61,812 bases of DNA from a virus: IMG/VR virus record IMGVR_UViG_3300050821_007079, positions 1 to 61,812 of that record. One strand, 5' to 3'. The position numbers were made by a program, and so were the translations under genes. Below are positions 1-9,000 of the stretch, one piece after another (position 1 is the stretch's first letter; the number at the start of each line of letters is the position of its first letter). Below the pieces are notes generated by a model. It saw nothing but the letters and a program-made list of their open reading frames with translations. It ran no database searches and was not told where the DNA came from.

Positions 1-98
1 GCGGCACCAGTATGCGCACCTCAGCCGGCAGCGGTCGCACAGTTACTTCCTGCAGGTCAGCCGCAGCCAGTTCAGCTTGTTCTACCCCTGATCGTGAC
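1..98. repeat. Terminal direct repeat (left copy)
   Basis: These 98 bases are identical to 61715-61812. The primase-helicase reading frame continues without interruption from the right end into this copy, so the repeat marks closure of a circular or circularly permuted genome of about 61,714 bp. A length just under 100 is what a k-mer assembler leaves on a circular contig, so it need not be a physical terminal redundancy. Confidence 0.95.
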
Positions 99-1845
99 TG
101 CGCCGGTAGCGATGCCGGTCAGATGGCAGGCGGATCCAAAGGGCGGGTTCTCGATGCAGAAAAAGGTGGAAGATCCAGACACTGGTAACGATCGTTGGGT
201 GACGTGTATCAGTGGGTTTCGGATACTATCTCTCGACCTACTCAAGACAATCGACGCCGGCTCACACACTGCAGAATTAACTGTTCAGAACGCGGCCGGC
301 ACGGAGACAGCAACGTTCAGTGCCGGTGACCCAACTGCGGCTGCGGAGTTTCAAAAGCTACTCGGCGACCGCGGCATTTTCGTGAGCAAGAATGAGTTTA
401 AAGACCTACAGGAGCTACTTATGGAGTGGCTGAAAAAAATCCAAGATGCCCAGCGTGTCAAGCGCTCTTTCACTCACTTAGGATGGATGGAGAAGGACAA
501 CCAGCATATCGGGTTCGCTCTAGGTGACACGGCTTATTATGCTGACGGCTCTAAAGAGACCGGCATCAAGGTAGCCGCAGGTGGCGGCACAACCATATAC
601 AAGCACTACCTACCACAAGGAACCCTCGCAGCATGGAGTTCGGTATCCACATTCCTGAGTTCCCAGAATCGGGCGGAGCTGATGGCAGTCCTTTCGACGG
701 CGTTTGGCTCCCCACTGATGAAGTTCAGTGGGCACTCTGGGGCCGTCGTATCGATAGTATCTACTGCGTCTGGTGTCGGAAAGAGTACAGCACTGTCACT
801 GGCGCAGAGCGTTTGGGGAAATCCCAAAAGTGCGATGCACAGCGCCGCCGACACAGTTTTGTCACTATCCTCGAAGATGGGGTTTACGAAGGACCTCCCC
901 GCGTACTGGGATGACATCAAGGGTGAAAAGACCTTTGAGAACTTTGCCTCAGTGATCTACCAGATCACTCAAGGCAAGGAGAAGTCCCGACTCAACCAGC
1001 AGGCCGAACTCCGGGAAGTCCAGAACTGGAACTGCCTCGCGGTAGTCGCCACAAACGACTCTCTGATAGACATGGTGAAGCGCTATGGCAAGGGCACTGA
1101 TGCTGGCGCGGCGCGCATCTTCGAGATCCGTCTGGAGGCTCGTCCGGCAATGACCCAGCAGGCAACGTTCTTTGACGCCTGCTCGACGAACTACGGTCGC
1201 GCTGGAGAGATTTATGCCGCATGGCTGGCCGCCAACCCAGACAAAGCTCGAAAGCTCGTAGAGCAGCTCTCCGACCATCTCCATAAGGACCTACAGGTGG
1301 AGTCGGAAGAACGCTTCTGGGTGGCCGCAATCGCCGTAATGGTGGCCGGCGCTCAGATCGCCAAGCAACTGGGGCTGGTGGACTTTGACGTGAAGGGCCT
1401 TCTGGCCTACCTGAAGACCCGATTTATCCAGCTGCGTGGGGGCAAGACGGAGCAGATGAAGGAATCGGATCCAGGCCCCATGATCGCTGATTTGATCCTG
1501 GATCATCAGCCGACGACCCTGCGCATTGATACGATGCCCATCAAGAACCAAACCAAGCCGCTCATCACCCGCCCGCCGAAGAATGGCGACGTGGACCTTA
1601 TGATTGCCGACAAGGATGGGATTCTGCGAGTCCGCAAGGCCAAGTTCAACGAGTGGTGCCGGAGTCGTAACCACAGCGTCACCACGCTGCTCGAGAAACT
1701 GAGCCAAGAAGGGGCCGTCAAGGAGAAGAACGTCGACCCTATGGCCGGTGCGTCGCCCTATTCAACCTATAACCGCACGACCTGCTACGATATTGACCTG
1801 AAGAAACTCGGCATTCATGGAGAGGAAAATGTGGATCCCGCATAA
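1..1845 (+). CDS. Prim-pol/DUF927 primase-helicase, C-terminal part (continues from 60698-61812)
   Basis: This is the 3' part of a gene that starts at 60698 and crosses the circle join; the joined protein is 953 aa. This part carries a DUF927-type P-loop NTPase domain. Its Walker A is GVGKST, encoded near 776-793, and the segment AYWDDIKG further on is typical of DUF927. A Pro/Ala/Gln linker encoded by the first ~90 bases joins it to the prim-pol half and contains QLVLPL followed by IVTAP. The likely role is primer synthesis and unwinding at the phage fork. A GTG at 94 (GTG ACT GCG) could begin a separate DUF927 protein, but the open frame upstream favours one polypeptide. Confidence 0.85.
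   Translation, partial: AAPVCAPQPAAVAQLLPAGQPQPVQLVLPLIVTAPVAMPVRWQADPKGGFSMQKKVEDPDTGNDRWVTCISGFRILSLDLLKTIDAGSHTAELTVQNAAGTETATFSAGDPTAAAEFQKLLGDRGIFVSKNEFKDLQELLMEWLKKIQDAQRVKRSFTHLGWMEKDNQHIGFALGDTAYYADGSKETGIKVAAGGGTTIYKHYLPQGTLAAWSSVSTFLSSQNRAELMAVLSTAFGSPLMKFSGHSGAVVSIVSTASGVGKSTALSLAQSVWGNPKSAMHSAADTVLSLSSKMGFTKDLPAYWDDIKGEKTFENFASVIYQITQGKEKSRLNQQAELREVQNWNCLAVVATNDSLIDMVKRYGKGTDAGAARIFEIRLEARPAMTQQATFFDACSTNYGRAGEIYAAWLAANPDKARKLVEQLSDHLHKDLQVESEERFWVAAIAVMVAGAQIAKQLGLVDFDVKGLLAYLKTRFIQLRGGKTEQMKESDPGPMIADLILDHQPTTLRIDTMPIKNQTKPLITRPPKNGDVDLMIADKDGILRVRKAKFNEWCRSRNHSVTTLLEKLSQEGAVKEKNVDPMAGASPYSTYNRTTCYDIDLKKLGIHGEENVDPA
92..104 (+). repeat. TGACTGCGC motif, copy at the circle join
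   Basis: TCGTGACTGCGCC, in frame as VTAP within the primase-helicase linker. It lies right after the stop of an alternative-frame ORF ending SQFSLFYP. One of nine plus-strand copies. Confidence 0.7.
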
Positions 1846-2050
1846 GCCCTATGACCTGGTGATTGAGCAGCATGCCCTGGAGATCACGGAAGCAGCGCGG
1901 GACGCCGCCCTGGACTGCCCAGAGGGCTCACACCGCGTGGTAGGGGTCAAGTTCAAGTCCTCAGAGATCGCCCGTCGCGTTGTAGAGTGTCTGCAGGAGA
2001 AGTACGCAGAAGTGGGCGGCGCGACGATTCGGATCGAGTTGTTTCACTAA
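1829..2050 (+). CDS. Small protein, 73 aa, ending RIELFH
   Basis: The start ATG at 1829 follows a strong SD (GGAGAGGAAAA) and overlaps the end of the primase-helicase gene, so the two are probably translationally coupled. The protein is a compact alpha/beta-looking sequence with no recognised family. Its end, RIELFH, resembles the Q-x-x-L-F tail of the mini-proteins but lacks the Gln. It is the last plus-strand gene of the early operon, immediately before the convergent terminator. Confidence 0.75.
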   Translation: MWIPHKPYDLVIEQHALEITEAARDAALDCPEGSHRVVGVKFKSSEIARRVVECLQEKYAEVGGATIRIELFH

Positions 2051-2075
2051 AAAGAAAGGCCCCAGAACGGGGCCT
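2049..2075 (-). terminator. Rho-independent terminator of the long minus-strand operon
   Basis: A perfect GGCCCC/GGGGCC stem (2058-2063 with 2069-2074) has a 5-nt loop. On the minus strand it is followed by TTTCTTTTT. It ends the structural operon and sits between converging transcripts; the same hairpin may slow plus-strand transcription, although it lacks a T run in that direction. Confidence 0.8.
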
Positions 2076-2100
2076 CTCGAGTTCCCAGAACGGGTTTGGC

Positions 2101-2589
2101 TTAGTACGCCTCGACTCGAATCTGAATCACGTCGCCGGTCACCATGCCGGTATTCGTGACACTCGAGCACACCGTGGTCGTCGCACCGACCGCCGACACG
2201 ATCACGATCTGCGTGGTCTTGTCGAAGAACGTGCAAACCAGGCCATTCGGGGCCGCCGCGCTGTTCACGGCATTCTTGCCATCATTGTTGCCGCTGGACA
2301 CGACGATCGTCGGGGCTGCCAGGGTAACGGTCAGGGCGCACGTGGTGGCAAAGGTACCAATCGTGACACTGAGGGTGCTGGCGCCGCCGACCTGGCCGGT
2401 CAAAGTGCCGCAACCGACAGACCCGGTAACCACGGGCTGGAGGCCGCCGGACGTCGACAATCCCGTGAGGCCGAGCTGGCCGGTCTGGGGATTGAAGCCG
2501 GAATAGAACGTATTGGCAGCGAATGCCGCGCCACTGATGGCAACGAGGCCAGCCAGCACTGCGAGGACTTTTGACTTCAGCTTAGACAT
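2101..2589 (-). CDS. Secreted or virion-surface protein with signal peptide, 162 aa
   Basis: The start at 2589 has an SD GGAGA. The N terminus has two Lys, then a hydrophobic stretch and an AFA-A cleavage site, a classic signal peptide. The mature part is Gly/Thr/Ser/Val-rich, beta-type, with four Cys. No family recognised. As the last gene of the minus operon it has its own upstream hairpin. It may be a surface-decorating or periplasmic protein. Confidence 0.75.
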   Translation of the reverse strand: MSKLKSKVLAVLAGLVAISGAAFAANTFYSGFNPQTGQLGLTGLSTSGGLQPVVTGSVGCGTLTGQVGGASTLSVTIGTFATTCALTVTLAAPTIVVSSGNNDGKNAVNSAAAPNGLVCTFFDKTTQIVIVSAVGATTTVCSSVTNTGMVTGDVIQIRVEAY

Positions 2590-2607
2590 TGAGATCTCCA
2601 TAAAGTT

Positions 2608-2642
2608 AAGAAAGGGCGTCATCGGGCTCGAAGGACGCCCCT
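2608..2642 (-). terminator. Intercistronic terminator-like hairpin
   Basis: GGGCGTC (2614-2620) pairs with GACGCCC (2634-2640). On the minus strand the stem is followed by TTTCTT. It lies between the HNH genes and the secreted-protein gene. Confidence 0.6.
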
Positions 2643-2661
2643 CCTTACCCTGCCCCGGATT

Positions 2662-2931
2662 CTATAACGGACGGGACTTTCGGCGCAAGCCGGCGTCCTG
2701 GTCGCCCTCCGCCCGGTTGGCGTGCACTGAACGCGTCCTCCAGTTAGATGGGTCGTTAGATCCGCCTCCGGCCAGGGGGGTACGGTGATCTACATCGACG
2801 CCATCACCTTTATGGACTTTTCCCGCCTTCTCCATCTGATACCGCGCTTTGTTCCTGGCCTCGCGCTTCTTCACGATCTCCGGCTGCTCCTGGTAGATCT
2901 CTTCGTTGTGTAGATTGTGTCCGCCGCTCAT
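2662..2931 (-). CDS. Small HNH endonuclease-like protein, 89 aa
   Basis: The protein is highly charged and carries DVDHRTPLAGGGSNDPSNW, a typical HNH core (D-H pair, then N). Such small HNH proteins are common near phage packaging genes and as homing nucleases. It overlaps the 3' end of the Endo VII-type gene upstream by 122 bp in another frame, so one of the two tails may be non-native. Confidence 0.7.
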   Translation of the reverse strand: MSGGHNLHNEEIYQEQPEIVKKREARNKARYQMEKAGKVHKGDGVDVDHRTPLAGGGSNDPSNWRTRSVHANRAEGDQDAGLRRKSRPL

Positions 2932-3337
2932 TATGGAGCTCCACGTAGTCAGCCCAAGCGCGTAGTAGACCTGGCGAGTCCGCTGCTGATCCTAGCGCTA
3001 GATTGCAGCGGCGGCACAGCCACCCGCGAAACTCACCAGTTTCATGGTCGTGGTCCCAGTATAGCGCTCTAGTGGGTTTCCGACCACATCCAGGCATCTC
3101 GCATACCTCTGGGCGAGGGCGGTCCGCCATAGCCTCCCTAATCGCCCTGGTCCGGCTCCTACCATGCTCCTTGACCTTCTCAGGATTCTGAATCCGCCAT
3201 CGAGAGTGACACTCGCGGGCCTTTTCTAGGTTCCTGTGGTACCACTTGCGGTTGTACGCTAGGTAGCGTTCCTTGTTCGCTGCGCGGAGCTTTCGGCGGT
3301 ACGCTCGAGCTACTTCTGGATCTTTGTGTGGCATCAA
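2810..3337 (-). CDS. Endonuclease VII-type HNH homing endonuclease, 175 aa
   Basis: The core shows CEMPGCGRKP, then YWDHDHETGEFRGWLCRRCN, the Cys2/HNH/Cys2 pattern of the recombination endonuclease VII family. The basic N terminus (RAANKERYLAYNRKWY) is a typical nucleic-acid-binding lead-in. The tail after LHNERR looks non-homologous and overlaps the next HNH gene. It starts inside the 3' end of the DUF6378-like gene, as expected of an inserted homing nuclease. Confidence 0.85.
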   Translation of the reverse strand: MMPHKDPEVARAYRRKLRAANKERYLAYNRKWYHRNLEKARECHSRWRIQNPEKVKEHGRSRTRAIREAMADRPRPEVCEMPGCGRKPTRALYWDHDHETGEFRGWLCRRCNLALGSAADSPGLLRAWADYVELHNERRTQSTQRRDLPGAAGDREEARGQEQSAVSDGEGGKSP

Positions 3338-3584
3338 GTCTATCCTCTACCAGTTTGGCATACCCGCCGATGTCATGCCAGTTATCCGCGTAGGCAGGGT
3401 CCCCCGATAATAGGCGGCCGATCTTGCTGGCGATCAGCTCCAGGGCCTCCCGCTGGGACGACGCGAGCCGCCCCCAAGACCGCGAGCCCCGCATGATCTC
3501 CTTGATCCCCTGGGCATAACTCGCGTTGTCGGAGAAGTCCCCGTAGCGGGCTTCTCTGGCGGTCAGTGTATCTTCAATACTCAT
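3180..3584 (-). CDS. DUF6378-like protein with aberrant C terminus, 134 aa
   Basis: Residues 1-83 (TAREARYGDFSDNA, IASKIGRLLSGDP, DNWHDIGGYAKLVEDR) match the phage DUF6378 pattern. The remaining ~50 residues are Ser/Pro/Arg low-complexity sequence read out of frame through the neighbouring Endo VII-type gene. I infer that the native stop was lost when that nuclease inserted. The start overlaps the previous stop (ATGA). Confidence 0.8.
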   Translation of the reverse strand: MSIEDTLTAREARYGDFSDNASYAQGIKEIMRGSRSWGRLASSQREALELIASKIGRLLSGDPAYADNWHDIGGYAKLVEDRLDATQRSRSSSSVPPKAPRSEQGTLPSVQPQVVPQEPRKGPRVSLSMADSES

Positions 3585-3805
3585 TTCTTCACCCACTGGT
3601 AATAAAAGCCCCGACCCCACGAGAACGTGTAGAAAAACGAGGCCGCAAGGATCCCCCACTGATGGTGCACGGCAGCCGTGTAGAACCAGAACGGCTGAGA
3701 GATCAGACCGGCAATGCACCCGGACCGCCGAACCTGCGGCCGGGCGTCATTTGCCAGGTACACGGCCCCTACGCCGAATACGAAGATGCAGATCTGGTCG
3801 ATCAT
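3581..3805 (-). CDS. Small membrane protein, 74 aa
   Basis: Two hydrophobic segments (residues ~3-20 and ~31-60) with aromatic residues, ending QWVKK. It is coupled by ATGA overlaps to both neighbours. No family recognised. It belongs to the late minus-strand tail with the HD hydrolase and phosphoesterase. Confidence 0.7.
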   Translation of the reverse strand: MIDQICIFVFGVGAVYLANDARPQVRRSGCIAGLISQPFWFYTAAVHHQWGILAASFFYTFSWGRGFYYQWVKK

Positions 3806-4449
3806 CGCAGACCGCGGAGCCGCCGGCGGACGTCCGACATGCGCTGCATGAACTTCTCTTTGGCGTTCTCGGAGGTCCAGCAGGAGATCATGTAGGTCGT
3901 CTTGTTGACCGCCGCCCGCAGTTCCTGGGTCGTCGGGCCGTAGTCCGCATCGATTCCCTTGGAGGGCATCAGCTCTTTGGCTTCAATCAGGAGGGCCATC
4001 TGGTCCGCCTTACGGCAGCCGTCCGTCATGGCCTCCGGCAGATTGAAGACCTTGCGCATTGTGCCGCCAAGAGCAACATCCAGGGCTTTATAGTCCTTCA
4101 AGAGCAGTTTTGCGGGCCGCGGGACGTCGTTCAGGACACTCTCCACACCGTCGTGTAGAAGGCCTTCCATCGGGTCTCCGAGCCCCAGGTCCTCCATGAT
4201 CCGGCTGACCAGCACTGAGTGCTCCGCCACTGAGTAGAACTTGCGGCACTGCCCGTTGAAGCGGCAGAGCAGGGACAGGGAGTGGGCGATAGCACCAATG
4301 TCCCACGTGGGGTTGTTGTAGTAGAACCGGCCGCCGGTCACCAACTCGATATAGGGCGAGCCATCATCCACGATCTCTTTTCGCGGCTTCGGGGGCGGCT
4401 GCGTAATCATCGGGGCCTGCTCTTCAAAATGCACTTGGGGTTTTTTCAT
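3802..4449 (-). CDS. HD-domain phosphohydrolase (YfbR-like), 215 aa
   Basis: The motifs SVAEHSVLVSRI, GLLHDGVES and NDVPRP match the H...HD...D metal-binding arrangement of HD hydrolases that act on deoxynucleoside monophosphates. The likely role is nucleotide-pool adjustment. The N terminus is a Pro-rich extension of ~30 residues. SD GAGG precedes the ATG at 4449, and the gene overlaps the membrane-protein gene downstream. Confidence 0.8.
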   Translation of the reverse strand: MKKPQVHFEEQAPMITQPPPKPRKEIVDDGSPYIELVTGGRFYYNNPTWDIGAIAHSLSLLCRFNGQCRKFYSVAEHSVLVSRIMEDLGLGDPMEGLLHDGVESVLNDVPRPAKLLLKDYKALDVALGGTMRKVFNLPEAMTDGCRKADQMALLIEAKELMPSKGIDADYGPTTQELRAAVNKTTYMISCWTSENAKEKFMQRMSDVRRRLRGLR

Positions 4450-4455
4450 AGATCC

Positions 4456-5631
4456 TCAGCTTGGTATGAATGTCCCACGAGCGACTTCGCCGCGGGTTTT
4501 ATGATACGTCATTGACGTAGCTTGCCGCTTCGATAGCCACCCGCCGCGCGCAGCGTACGCATCGGGAGCCGCAAGGGTTGGATGTTGAATCCAATTCAGC
4601 CCTGGGTATTCCTTCTCATCCACGTGGTGTTTATGGCCACTGTGAACATATGTATGTGTTGACTGGCCCCACTCTTTACGAAACTTCTGAGCGAAGATCT
4701 GCGGCAGGTTGCTGTGCTTCGTCATGTGCCCATGGTGGAACCCCAGTAGGGTTTGCCCGTGCAGGTACGCTACGTAGGGGTTCGGCGACATTTCGATCTT
4801 GACGCGCGGGTTGTCGGCATAGAGTTGAGCGAACATAACTCTTAACCAGACACTCGCGGCAGGATCATGGTTCCCTTCATGCATGTACACCTGAACGACT
4901 TCATGTTTCGTCAGGGCATGCTGGATGATTCGACGCAGGATCCTAACTGCCACTTCGACGATCTTCTGGAAGCGACTGTCAGCGTCTAATACGTGATGGT
5001 TGGTGGGTGTCATTGGCGTCAGGGAGTCGAAGTGTAAGAAATCCCCGAGCTGGTTCACCACGCCTACGCGCGCGGCCGGCGCGGCGTCGATCATCTGCAT
5101 GAATGTAGCCGATAGACACCGCTCTGCGATCCCAAGATCCCAGTCCGCGCCCGTCTCCTTATCCCAGGCCAGCATGCCGACATGGCAGTCGGTCAAGGTA
5201 TAGAGATTGAGGAGGTCCTCCGGAAGATTCTCCGGACCAACAATCACCTCAAGCGGCGGAAGTTTGGCGCAGAGCTGGTCGAGTACCATCTTCTGCATCT
5301 CATAGAGCTTCTCCATCTCCGGCTGCGACTTGATCCACTGCTGCCGAATATTACCCTCGCCGTCAACCAGGGTTGACACTCCCTTGAGCATATAGCCCTC
5401 AGGGAAGGCGTTCGAGGGTGCTTCAGGCTTCAGTTTCGGATTGGATACCTGCCAGCCAGCCTGCATCTGCACCTCCGGCTTCATGCCATAACGCAGTGCC
5501 GCCTTATATCGGCAGTCGAATGTCGTTACGGGTATGCCAATTGCGCGAGCCGCCGCGGACCTGCTGCCGTGGTGGGCTGTGAGGTCCAGTGCTTGCTGGG
5601 CGAGTTCTCTACTGAGCTTCGGGGTGGCCAT
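4456..5631 (-). CDS. Calcineurin-like metallophosphoesterase with N-terminal HTH, 391 aa
   Basis: The N-terminal ~45 residues look like a helix-turn-helix (RSAAARAIGIPVTTFDCRYK). The catalytic domain shows DCHVG, NQLGDFLHFD, HEGNHD, FHHGH and HSGHKHH, the metal ligands of metallophosphoesterases. The substrate is unknown; a nucleic-acid or nucleotide phosphate is plausible given the HTH. SD AAGGAA precedes the start. Confidence 0.85.
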   Translation of the reverse strand: MATPKLSRELAQQALDLTAHHGSRSAAARAIGIPVTTFDCRYKAALRYGMKPEVQMQAGWQVSNPKLKPEAPSNAFPEGYMLKGVSTLVDGEGNIRQQWIKSQPEMEKLYEMQKMVLDQLCAKLPPLEVIVGPENLPEDLLNLYTLTDCHVGMLAWDKETGADWDLGIAERCLSATFMQMIDAAPAARVGVVNQLGDFLHFDSLTPMTPTNHHVLDADSRFQKIVEVAVRILRRIIQHALTKHEVVQVYMHEGNHDPAASVWLRVMFAQLYADNPRVKIEMSPNPYVAYLHGQTLLGFHHGHMTKHSNLPQIFAQKFRKEWGQSTHTYVHSGHKHHVDEKEYPGLNWIQHPTLAAPDAYAARGGWLSKRQATSMTYHKTRGEVARGTFIPS

Positions 5632-5732
5632 TGGGGTTCCTTGTCAAGAAGTTTCTTTTCTGCTGAACTATCAGGGGCTTACCAGAAGCACGAATCTGGT
5701 GAGGTAGAATGCGCTATCCACAGGAGAATCGC

Positions 5733-5802
5733 TATGATGCCACCGCGAGATGCAGATGAATGGGGTTTACCGGACGGCGCTGACGACGAGGCCGCGGAAT
5801 AG
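5733..5802 (+). CDS. Possible tiny plus-strand gene, 22 aa
   Basis: A GGAG SD lies 8 nt before ATG ATG and a short acidic peptide (DADEWGLPDGADDE) follows. It sits in the 171-bp gap 5632-5802 between two minus-strand genes. Nothing else in the gap is convincing. Could be chance. Confidence 0.25.
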
Positions 5803-6075
5803 TTACTGGCCATAAAGCCACTTGGTGAGCAGGATCGAAGCCATCGATCCAGTGCCACCGCCGAGAACACAGCCGGCCATCGACCATCGGTCGCGGTTGT
5901 CCGCATTCTCAATGAAGCGGACACCGATCGTGAAATTGAACGCAGAGATCATCATGTCAGTGACTAGCGTCCACATGTAGTGTCCCTGGTTGTACGCGCG
6001 GCCATTGGCGACCACGAGACCATAGAGAGCAAACTCCGCGGCGAACCAGAACGCAAATCTCTGGAATCGCGTCAT
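5803..6075 (-). CDS. Membrane protein, 90 aa, three hydrophobic segments
   Basis: Hydrophobic stretches at about residues 8-22, 36-52 and 66-85 suggest three membrane spans. It follows the giant virion protein gene by 8 bp. The size and topology could suit a second holin-like or membrane-remodelling protein, but no family is recognised. Confidence 0.65.
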   Translation of the reverse strand: MTRFQRFAFWFAAEFALYGLVVANGRAYNQGHYMWTLVTDMMISAFNFTIGVRFIENADNRDRWSMAGCVLGGGTGSMASILLTKWLYGQ

Positions 6076-6083
6076 AGACTCTC

Positions 6084-9000
6084 CTATTGAACGTTAAACG
6101 CGCTACCCGCACCTGTAACTTCCGGCAGCTGCTTGGCCCGTGCCCGCACGCCGTACTTCTGCATCTCCAGATCCGCGACCGCCTTGGCAGCCGCAGCCCG
6201 AACTAGCGACGATGAGTCTATCGCAAATCCAGGATGACGGGTATTGAACTCCTTCACCTTGTCTCGGACAGCCCGCCGGTCATTTGGTTCCGCAGCTGCG
6301 AACTCTTTTACGAGGGCCTTCTTCTGGTCCGTGATGTTGAGGAGGGCCGACCGCTCCGCGTTGTTGCGGTTCTGGACCTCCGCTACCGCATCGGGGTGGA
6401 ACCCCAGGGACTGCGCGAAGATCTCGCCGCCCGAGAGCTTGTCGGCGGGGATCAGCGTGGTGCCTGCGTTGTTGACCACACCCTGCTGCGACATCTGCCC
6501 GGCCTTCACCAGGTCACGGATGATGTGCGGCGAGGCATGCTCGATAGCACCCAACACGTCACCACTTAGGAACTTCTTCCCGGCGTCCCAGAAATTCTCA
6601 CCGACGTTCAGCCAAGGTCCACCCATGGCCTCTGCAACAGAACCGATAGTACTTGCGTCGGAGTCAGTTTTGAGATGGAACATATAGGTCGACCCGAGCG
6701 CCATGCGCTGAGAGAGATCCAGACCGACAGCTGTCGGGAGTCCTTTGGCGACCAGCTCGCCCATTTCGGTTCCGAACAGGTCACTCGTCACCTCCCGCAG
6801 CATATTGTCGTAGGTCTCGCCGGACATCGCGTTCGCCACCGTATATGGCGTATCTGTCATATTGAGCGCAGAGGCGCCAGCCATTAAAGCGCCCAGGGCC
6901 CACTTGATTGGCTGAATGGTGGCACCGACCGCGCCCGCTGCGATCAAATGGGTTGCGAGCACGCCGGCCAGGGTCTTCACTCCGATAGCACGTTCTTGTG
7001 GAGTCTTGCCCTTGAGGGCGGCGAGCCCGCTAGAAATCATCATCCCGTAGACCTGCTGCGGGTATTTCATGAATTGGAACAGCAGGGGGCGGGCACCGCC
7101 GAGCAGGCCCTTCGACTGGGCCATGAACATGCGCGGCGTGTTGCCGTACGAGTAGTCGTTGTGCGTTACGTTTATAGCATCTGCAGCATGTTCTACGGCT
7201 TGCGCTTCGGTCATTCCGGCCTTTAAGCCCAGCTCCCGCGCGGCGACCGCCGTCAGGACTCGGTTGTTCACTTCACACAGGTGCAGCATGATCCGGCTGG
7301 CGTCCAGAACGCGCGCCGTGAGTCCAGTGCTTTTGCCCTTCGAAATGTCAGAAAGTTCCGTTGCCATCGACAAATCGATCAAATTATTTTCGCGCAGGTG
7401 CTGGACCATGGCCGCGATCTTCGGCGCATCCGCGCCGGCGTTCGCCTTGATGTGCGCCAGGACCTGGTCGATCACGGTGTAGGACTTCTCCGCGGCTGCG
7501 CGGCTGAACAGTGCCTTGAGCCCCAGGCCCGACTGCACAGTCTCCTTCAAGAGCGGGTCTGCGATCATGGCCTGGGCCCGGCCGAGCGCGCCGACCGACT
7601 CCGCGAACCCGTGACGCGCACCCAGCCAGGGGGCCGAGAGCACGTAGGGCTGAGCCGCGCGCACGAACCAGTGCGACGGGCTCGTGAGCATCATGAAGCC
7701 CGTAAGGCTAGTACCTTTTCGCACAAGGTCTGATACCTTGTATGGATTGCTGGAAATTTGGTCCCGTAGCGCAAGCTCACGAGCAAATTCTCCCATTCGC
7801 ACAGCCGAGACCTGGGACTCATCTCGATGCTCCGACACAGCTCGTTGAACGTCGCCCTGGGCATTCGCCAGATGTCGTCCGTATTTAAGCTGGGACAGGT
7901 AATAGCTTTGAGATCTACCGTACTGGGCAAAGGAACGATGCTGGTTTTCAATGTCAACGCCCCGGCGGTTCGAGCGGAATAGTTCTCGCTTACGAAAGCT
8001 CTGATCGCCGAGCGAGCGCAAGTAGAAATCTTTGACAGCATTTTGTGCCGCTGCATTGCCTTCAAGGAGGCCGACGAGACGGTCAAGCGAACTACCAGTT
8101 GTGATCGACGCTTCACCTTTATACAGGTCAGCTTTGAGCTGGACCGGCTTCGTGTTCTCTTCGCCATACTGAGCTGCCATCTCACGCCGATGTTGGTTGG
8201 CCTCGGAGCGGGACTCCGCCATGCGGACTTCCTTCTCCGAGGTGCTTACGCGCCACGTGCCATCTTCCGTCGTCTTTACTGAAACAGACAGAGTTGGATC
8301 CGACGCACGCTGAGAGGCCATGTACGCCTGCGCTTCTTTAGACGAGTCAAACTCTTTGGACCCAAGTCTGCGTTCGGCTGATACAACATAGTCGCCATTC
8401 CTCATCAGTGGAAAGTATGGACCGGGGCGGTTGCCGATAGTTCCAATTTTCTCCACCATGTCCCGATGAGCACCCGAGAGTTTATCGCCGAACTCCTTTT
8501 CGAGGCCCTCGGCGGTGTCGAGTTTCAAAGATCGGACGGAATCGGATGTGTATTTGGAGTCGAACTCCTTGGGCGTCATGGCCGCATCCTCACCCTTCGT
8601 GAGCATGGCATGTAGCCCGTTCAGCACCATCTGGTCCGTCGAGTTGCGTTGCTCGTCGGCGTAGTACTTGCGCATCGTCTGATAATGCTCCTGCCACTCG
8701 GTGGGGAGCTTATCGAACACAGCCGCGCCGGCCTTCTGCCGGGCCTGCTGCTCAGGGCTCTTCAGATGCTCATTCAGCTCGTGGCTCAGGTCCATGTCCG
8801 GGTGGAACTGGTAGACCGTAGAGTCGTGCATCAGCTTGGAGACGGCTGCTGCGGTGTCGATGCCGTAGCGCTCCTCCAGGTTCGACCAGTTGTTCGAAAT
8901 CTTCCCGACCTTTTCCATGGAGATCGCGTTGTCCGCGGCTCGCTTGAAGAACGTGTCCCAGTACCGCTTGTAGGGGTTTGTGCCATCCGACCGCTCGAAG

